Assembly (NCBI GenBank): GCA_047610145.1
Contig: JBLFZF010000091.1
Location: 1 to 11,236 of the forward strand
Origin: CAJXZP01 sp047610145
GTDB lineage: Bacteria; Bacteroidota; Bacteroidia; Flavobacteriales_G; Salibacteraceae
Direction of reading: 5' to 3'
Length of the DNA: 11,236 nucleotides
The position numbers and the translations under genes are program-made. Shown here in pieces: positions 7,129 through 11,236 of the stretch (position 1 is the first letter of the stretch; each line of letters starts with the position of its first letter). The notes below the pieces were generated by a model, which did no database searches, had not been told where the DNA came from, and was given only the letters and a program-made list of their open reading frames with translations.

Positions 7129-7156
7129 TTTGCAAGGTCTTCAACAGATAGCTTTG
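7129..7156 (+). promoter_or_regulatory. Candidate Bacteroidota promoter for the 7180 gene
   Basis: TAGCTTTG at 7149-7156 matches the -7 consensus TAnnTTTG exactly. A TTTG at 7129-7132 lies 16 bases upstream, just under the usual -33 spacing. The implied transcription start is about 7163, giving a short leader of roughly 17 bases before the ATG at 7180. This would separate the envelope gene from the murQ-LOG unit. Confidence 0.45.
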
Positions 7157-7179
7157 TTAGCACATCAACCGTAAGGACT

Positions 7180-8448
7180 ATGTTTAAAATTCTAGCTTTC
7201 GCTATAAATCTCGTAACACTTGTATTCTTTAATTTTTTATTGGAGGCTGTCACTTTAGAACAATCGGTTCCTGACCGAGTGGAAGAAGGAAATGAGTTTA
7301 TGGTCACGGTAACTATCGATAAAAGTAAAATCGAAGGATATGCAAAGTTTCAAGTTACTTTGCCCGAAGGGGTCACTGCTAGTGCAGTAGAAAAGGGGGT
7401 CGCTAAATTTAATTTTGAAGGGAATAAGGCCAAGTTTGTGTGGATGACTTTACCTGATGAACGTGTATTTGATATTTCCTACAAGATAACCGTGACAGAT
7501 CCCACTATAAAAGAGTTAAATATAGCCGGTACATTTTCTTATTTGGACGAAAATCAAAGAATGACGGTTGATCTGCCTAATAGGTTAGTGCTTATGGGAA
7601 AAGAGGAAATCATTGTGGAAGAAATTCCAGAAGCCGAAGTAACTATTCAACGATCTATAAAAAATATTTCTCCACATTTATATAAAGTTTCCTTAGACAT
7701 CCATTACACTAACGTTTCTGGATTTGCAAAAATACAAGATCTAATTCCAGATAACGCGTATGTAGAACCCAATGAAGCTAGTGATGCTGTGTTTTCAATG
7801 TTGGATACTAAAGTGAAATTTGTATGGATGAACTTTCCAGAAGAAAAAAATGATATTTCTGTTTCTTACATGATTGACTTAAGTAACTCCGTTAACAAAA
7901 AAGTGAGTGCTATATCTGGTGAGTTTGCATTTATCCATGAGGGAGCTTCTCAAAAAATAAACATTGAAAATCCGGATGCTATTGAATTTGTTGATTTAGA
8001 CCCCCCCCAGACTGAAATGGCAGAAATGTCTTTACCCAATAAAGTAACGCCAGCAGATTTAGTGGAAGAAGAAGTAATTACTGAGTCCGTAATTGAGGAC
8101 CCCATTTTGACAGAGCAACCGAAAAACATTCCTATAACAACGACTCCAGCTCCAGAAAACGGTGTAGTTTTTAAGGTACAAATTATGGCTGCTAAAAAAT
8201 CTGTAAATGTAAACACCTTCTTTAAAAAGACGTTTAAGTTTAACGGAGATGTGCAATTAGATTCGCATGATGGATGGATGAAATATCTGACTGGAGGTTT
8301 TGACAACTACGTCTCTGCAAGAGACTTAAGACAAGGGCATACAGAGAAATATAAATTCCGTGGTCCGTTTGTTGTCGCCTATAATAACGGAACTAGAATT
8401 TCTGTTCAAGAGGCGTTAATGATTACCAATCAAAAGTGGGTAAACTAA
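7180..8448 (+). CDS. Secreted protein with two homologous beta-rich modules and a C-terminal SPOR-like domain
   Basis: This 422-residue protein starts at ATG 7180 with a hydrophobic signal sequence (about 1-23, MFKILAFAINLVTLVFFNFLLEA). Two homologous modules follow, about 25-143 and 154-270. They share G(Y/F)AK(F/I)Q, a (L/I)P turn, the block KFVWM-x-(L/F)-P-(D/E)-E, then DIS-Y-I and a GxF(S/A)(Y/F) strand. Alternating strands suggest an immunoglobulin- or cohesin-like beta-sandwich; I do not recognise the family. An acidic, proline-containing linker (about 271-327) leads to a SPOR-like domain (about 329-410) with VFKVQIMAA, GWMKYLTGGFDNY and GPFVVAYNNGTRI. This domain aligns clearly with two domains of the next gene's product. 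SPOR domains typically bind peptidoglycan stripped of stem peptides, so a periplasmic wall-associated role is inferred. A C8 tract lies in the linker at 8001-8008. The next gene lies 81 bases downstream. Confidence 0.8.
   Translation: MFKILAFAINLVTLVFFNFLLEAVTLEQSVPDRVEEGNEFMVTVTIDKSKIEGYAKFQVTLPEGVTASAVEKGVAKFNFEGNKAKFVWMTLPDERVFDISYKITVTDPTIKELNIAGTFSYLDENQRMTVDLPNRLVLMGKEEIIVEEIPEAEVTIQRSIKNISPHLYKVSLDIHYTNVSGFAKIQDLIPDNAYVEPNEASDAVFSMLDTKVKFVWMNFPEEKNDISVSYMIDLSNSVNKKVSAISGEFAFIHEGASQKINIENPDAIEFVDLDPPQTEMAEMSLPNKVTPADLVEEEVITESVIEDPILTEQPKNIPITTTPAPENGVVFKVQIMAAKKSVNVNTFFKKTFKFNGDVQLDSHDGWMKYLTGGFDNYVSARDLRQGHTEKYKFRGPFVVAYNNGTRISVQEALMITNQKWVN
8001..8008 (+). repeat. C8 homopolymer tract inside a coding region
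   Basis: Eight consecutive C residues encode Asp-Pro-Pro-Gln at the start of the linker before the SPOR-like domain of the 7180-8448 gene. Losing one C gives a stop about 14 codons downstream; gaining one gives a stop within three codons of the tract. Such tracts can mediate slipped-strand phase variation and are also a common place for sequencing error. It stands out in AT-rich sequence. Confidence 0.6.
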
Positions 8449-8484
8449 TTGATTTAGAGATTTTCTTAATCGCCATTTATTGAC

Positions 8485-8508
8485 TACTTTAGCCACATAC
8501 CTAGGTAT
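8485..8508 (+). promoter_or_regulatory. Promoter-like box followed by a 12-base palindrome
   Basis: TACTTTAG (8485-8492) is one mismatch from the -7 consensus TAnnTTTG. No convincing -33 element lies 17-23 bases upstream. It is followed at 8497-8508 by ATACCTAGGTAT, a perfect 12-base palindrome that would fall at the expected transcription start. It lies 21 bases before the TTG start of the barrel protein gene. It could be an operator, but palindromes of this length are expected a few times in a window this size. Confidence 0.3.
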
Positions 8509-8529
8509 TGTTCAATTAACGAATTTGCA

Positions 8530-10614
8530 TTGAAAAAATATTTCACACTACTAGTACTATTTTCCTCCGTTTCGTTGGGCTTATTCGCGCAAGATGAAAT
8601 AAATCAATCCAGTGATTCAACGAAATCTGAAAAAGAAAAGCCAGTTAGAGAAAACGCTCCTCCAACCCTAGAAATAGGTATTGGAACGCTTTCTTATTTT
8701 GGAGAGTTAAACAACGGTAATACATTAAACTCTCCGTTGATCGGCCGACTTGGATATCATATGGCGTTTAGACAAGATGTTACTCCATATTTAGAATTTG
8801 ATATCAATGCATGGGGAGGACAGCTTTCTGCAAACGAAAGATCTAGTGAAAGAAATTTAAATTTTGAATCCACTATTTTTGGAGTTGGACTTGGTTTCGC
8901 CTATAATTTCTCCAACTTTCTAAAGCCCGAACCAATGTTTGAACCGATTTTAGGAGTCGGTATTGAACTCATTACCTTTCATTCTAAAACAGACCTTTTA
9001 AGTGTAGATAATGCGTCATATAATTACTGGAGCGATGGTTCCATTCGAAATATTGCAGAATCATCTCCAGCTGCTGGTGATGCGGTAAGAATTCAAAGAG
9101 ACTATTATTACGAAACCGATATACAAACATCTTCGATGTATGATCTAGATGATTACAACAGTTTTGCAGTGTCAATTCCAGTAAAAGTAGGTGGTAATTT
9201 ACATGTGGGTGATAAATGGGACTTTAGAGCGGCCATGACTTATCACTTTACAACCACTGATTTACTGGATGGTGTGGATGAAAACTCAGGAAACTTTAAA
9301 GGGGATAACAAAATGGATGACATTTTGTACACATCCGTTTCTATTAGTTATAATTTCGTGAAAAATGAGGACTTTGAAGATGCGTACAATGATGACTTCA
9401 TTGATATTGACATGAACGCAGATGAAGATGAAGATGGTGTTATTGATTGGGAAGATGATTGTCTTGAAACGCCATTTGGAGCTGAAGTAGATGAAAAGGG
9501 TTGTCCTTTAGATGGGGATAATGATGGCGTTCCTAATTATGGGGATGATGAATTAGCCTCTGCCCCCAAAGCTCAGGTAGACTCTGTTGGCGTTACCATT
9601 ACAGAAGCAGATGCCATTGCATTCTATAATCGGTATTATGACACGACAGGAATTTATTCTCCAATTACGGCAGAAACGTATACCTCGCAGGTTATTGCAA
9701 GCAAAGTTCAGCGTAGAGGAATTGTAAATAAAAACAGATATGCCGTGGGTATTGGTGAGTTTGATGGCGAAATTCCACTGGATTTGGTTAACGATATTTT
9801 AAGTGTAGAAGATGTTAACACGTATGATAAAAATGGTAAAATAATTGTTACCGTAGGAATTTATGATACCAAAGAAGAAGCCGAAGCTCGTCAAAAACAA
9901 CTGCAAAAAGAAGGCGTGACCACATCAGATATTGTACGGGTTGATAATGGAAAAAATGTGACCAAAGTGACTTCAGAAAAACCAACGTTCGCAGTAGAAG
10001 AATGGAAAGATAGCAAACAAGAAGAAGGCGATATTGTATATAGAGTTCAAGTAGGTGCGTTCACTCAAAAGGCAGATGAAAAGATTTTTAAAAATCTATC
10101 CAAATTAATTCAGGTCAGTTCCGATGATGGATATGTACGTTATTTTACTGGATCGTTCAACTCTTACAAAAATGCGGCTTCTGAAAAAATTGAAATCTTA
10201 GCGCAAGGTTTTAAGGGAGCTTTTGTCGTGGCATTTAGAAATGGTAACCGAGTTTCATTAAATAATGTAGGAACCATTAATCTGGATAAATCTCAGACTG
10301 CTGGAATTACCTCTGCTGCTCCACTTTCAGCAGATCAAAAAAACAACCTGAAGTTCAAAGTTCAGTTGGGTTCTTACCGAAGCCAAATCCCAACAGATGT
10401 TTTAGAGACTTATATGGAGTTAGGTACTGTAGAACAAATGAAGGGTAAGGATAAATACATTAGATATGTAGCGGGTGCCTTTGATTCATATGAAGAGGCT
10501 ACCACTTACAAAAAAGAACTATTAGTTCAAGGCTTTGAAGGTTGTTACGTAGTAGGTGTTTATTACGGAAAACTTATCTCGGCTTCTCAAGCTAGAAAAA
10601 TGCTTGATAAATAA
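8530..10614 (+). CDS. OmpA-like outer-membrane barrel protein with TSP3 repeats and three SPOR-like domains
   Basis: This 694-residue protein starts at TTG (8530). No in-frame ATG precedes the signal peptide (KKYFTLLVLFSSVSLGLFAQ), so the rare start is well supported. Residues about 45-280 are amphipathic beta-strands of an outer-membrane barrel, beginning GIGTLSYFGEL and closing SVSISYNF. Residues 298-340 are calcium-binding thrombospondin type 3 repeats (DEDEDGVIDWEDDC, then DGDNDGVPNYGDDE). In most Bacteroidota proteins of this type an OmpA peptidoglycan-binding domain follows. Here there are SPOR-like units instead: a divergent one at about 404-476 (YAVGIGEF), and clear ones at about 502-577 (YRVQVGAF, YVRYFTGSFNSY, GAFVVAFRNG) and 607-694 (FKVQLGSY, YIRYVAGAFDSY, GCYVVGVYYG). 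They probably tether the outer membrane to peptidoglycan. No cell-surface ligand is recognisable. The gene is closed by a strong terminator. Confidence 0.88.
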   Translation: MKKYFTLLVLFSSVSLGLFAQDEINQSSDSTKSEKEKPVRENAPPTLEIGIGTLSYFGELNNGNTLNSPLIGRLGYHMAFRQDVTPYLEFDINAWGGQLSANERSSERNLNFESTIFGVGLGFAYNFSNFLKPEPMFEPILGVGIELITFHSKTDLLSVDNASYNYWSDGSIRNIAESSPAAGDAVRIQRDYYYETDIQTSSMYDLDDYNSFAVSIPVKVGGNLHVGDKWDFRAAMTYHFTTTDLLDGVDENSGNFKGDNKMDDILYTSVSISYNFVKNEDFEDAYNDDFIDIDMNADEDEDGVIDWEDDCLETPFGAEVDEKGCPLDGDNDGVPNYGDDELASAPKAQVDSVGVTITEADAIAFYNRYYDTTGIYSPITAETYTSQVIASKVQRRGIVNKNRYAVGIGEFDGEIPLDLVNDILSVEDVNTYDKNGKIIVTVGIYDTKEEAEARQKQLQKEGVTTSDIVRVDNGKNVTKVTSEKPTFAVEEWKDSKQEEGDIVYRVQVGAFTQKADEKIFKNLSKLIQVSSDDGYVRYFTGSFNSYKNAASEKIEILAQGFKGAFVVAFRNGNRVSLNNVGTINLDKSQTAGITSAAPLSADQKNNLKFKVQLGSYRSQIPTDVLETYMELGTVEQMKGKDKYIRYVAGAFDSYEEATTYKKELLVQGFEGCYVVGVYYGKLISASQARKMLDK

Positions 10615-10638
10615 CTTTTATTACAAAAATGATAATCC

Positions 10639-10670
10639 AGCCCGCTAAGAAATTAGCGGGCTTATTTTTT
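10639..10670 (+). terminator. Intrinsic terminator
   Basis: A perfect 10-base stem, AGCCCGCTAA (10639-10648) with TTAGCGGGCT (10653-10662), encloses a GAAA loop and is followed by TATTTTTT. This is a textbook rho-independent terminator for the barrel protein gene. It ends only a few bases before the start codon of the protease gene. Confidence 0.93.
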
Positions 10671-10678
10671 ATTAAATT

Positions 10679-11236
10679 ATGAAAAAATCATCCATTTATA
10701 TTTTAGGTATCCTGCTACTGATGTCTTCGGCTTGCTTTAGCCAAAATAAGGACCAAGAACAAATACAGAAATTGGAGAATTTCATGCGCTATGTTCAACT
10801 AGCATATGTAGACACTGTAGATTCAGAAAAACTTACCGAAGACGCTATTAAGGCGGTTTTAAAAGGACTCGACCCCCATTCCGTTTATATTTCGAAAAAG
10901 GATTTAAAAAGAATGAACGAACCCTTAGAAGGTAACTTTGAAGGTGTAGGAGTTCAATTTAATATTCTGCATGACACCATTACCGTGGTCTCTCCTATTG
11001 CGGGAGGTCCATCTGAAAAACTTGGAATTCGTGCAGGAGATAAAATCATTAAGATTGAAGGAAAAGTAGTTGCGGGTGTTGGTTTTACAAATAAAGATGT
11101 GGCAGACAATCTAAGAGGTAAGAAAGGAACAAAAGTGACCGTAGAAATTTTCAGAAACGGAGAATCTGACTTACTAGAGTTTGAAATTACTAGAGATAAA
11201 ATCCCTATTTATAGTATGGATGCCGCATACATGGCA
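10679..11236 (+). CDS. C-terminal processing protease (S41 family), N-terminal part, 3' end outside window
   Basis: The frame starts at ATG 10679 and remains open to the end of the window (186 codons). Residues 1-22 are an export signal (KKSSIYILGILLLMSSACFSQ). Cys19 follows SSA, so lipid attachment is possible, though cleavage after the FSQ region is equally plausible. A helical region leads to LDPHSVYIS (64-72), typical of Bacteroidota carboxyl-terminal proteases, then EGVGVQF (88-94) and a PDZ domain (about 84-172). PDZ features are VVSPIAGGPSEKLGIRAGD (103-121), KIIKIEG and DVADNLRGKKGTKVTVEI. The Ser-Lys catalytic region lies downstream and cannot be checked here. These proteases degrade or mature periplasmic proteins, often wall-associated ones. 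Only 16 bases separate the upstream terminator stem from the ATG, so its promoter is unclear. Confidence 0.9.
   Translation, partial: MKKSSIYILGILLLMSSACFSQNKDQEQIQKLENFMRYVQLAYVDTVDSEKLTEDAIKAVLKGLDPHSVYISKKDLKRMNEPLEGNFEGVGVQFNILHDTITVVSPIAGGPSEKLGIRAGDKIIKIEGKVVAGVGFTNKDVADNLRGKKGTKVTVEIFRNGESDLLEFEITRDKIPIYSMDAAYMA

Noticed and set aside
7950..8306. 118-codon minus-strand reading frame opposite the SPOR-like domain
   Set aside because: Serine-rich composition and complete overlap with a well-supported gene mark it as a shadow frame.
9421..9560. GATGAAGATGAAGATGG-type nucleotide repetition
   Set aside because: It is explained by the Asp/Glu-rich calcium-binding TSP3 repeats of the encoded protein rather than by a separate DNA repeat.
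1..11236. Mobile elements, CRISPR arrays, tRNA or rRNA genes
   Set aside because: No transposase or integrase motifs, spaced direct repeats or clover-leaf-like segments were seen, and the intergenic gaps are too short to hold most of them.

Overview
The window is AT-rich, densely packed chromosomal DNA that looks like it comes from a Bacteroidota bacterium, most likely a marine or freshwater Flavobacteriales-type lineage. The phylum is inferred from four things: a BatA-type membrane protein next to a dihydroorotase-like gene, outer-membrane barrel proteins with thrombospondin-type-3 and SPOR-like modules, promoter-like TAnnTTTG elements, and the near absence of Shine-Dalgarno sequences. No mobile element, CRISPR array, tRNA or rRNA is visible. 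No gene-free stretch exceeds about 135 bases.

Layout. Positions 2-799 hold the 3' end of a BatA-family membrane protein. It overlaps by 4 bases a dihydroorotase-like gene (796-2040) whose metal site is badly eroded. A convergent minus-strand gene (2044-3336) encodes a protein with one membrane segment and an outer-membrane beta-barrel. A divergent intergenic region of about 134 bases follows, with a minus-strand promoter-like box and a 14-base palindrome. Next is a plus-strand cluster: a small lipoprotein (3471-3845), the MeaB/ArgK GTPase (3855-4916) and a cysteine-rich pentapeptide-repeat protein (4916-5485), which starts on the stop codon of meaB. After a 73-base gap come murQ (5559-6374) and a LOG-family nucleotide hydrolase (6367-7068), overlapping by 8 bases. 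The last third carries envelope genes: a secreted protein with two homologous beta-rich modules and a C-terminal SPOR-like domain (7180-8448), a TTG-initiated OmpA-like barrel protein with TSP3 repeats and three SPOR-like domains (8530-10614), a strong intrinsic terminator, and the 5' end of a C-terminal processing protease of family S41 (10679 to the window end).

How the genes may work together. The left half is metabolic housekeeping: a pyrimidine-related pseudoenzyme and a B12-enzyme chaperone. The right half points at the cell envelope: MurQ recycles peptidoglycan sugar, SPOR-type domains typically bind peptidoglycan, and periplasmic processing proteases often act on wall-associated proteins. 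The most distinctive signal is the shared C-terminal SPOR-like module in two adjacent, otherwise unrelated envelope proteins. One of them has a C8 tract that would remove the module if it slipped. The functional link between these genes is inference from domain content and adjacency.
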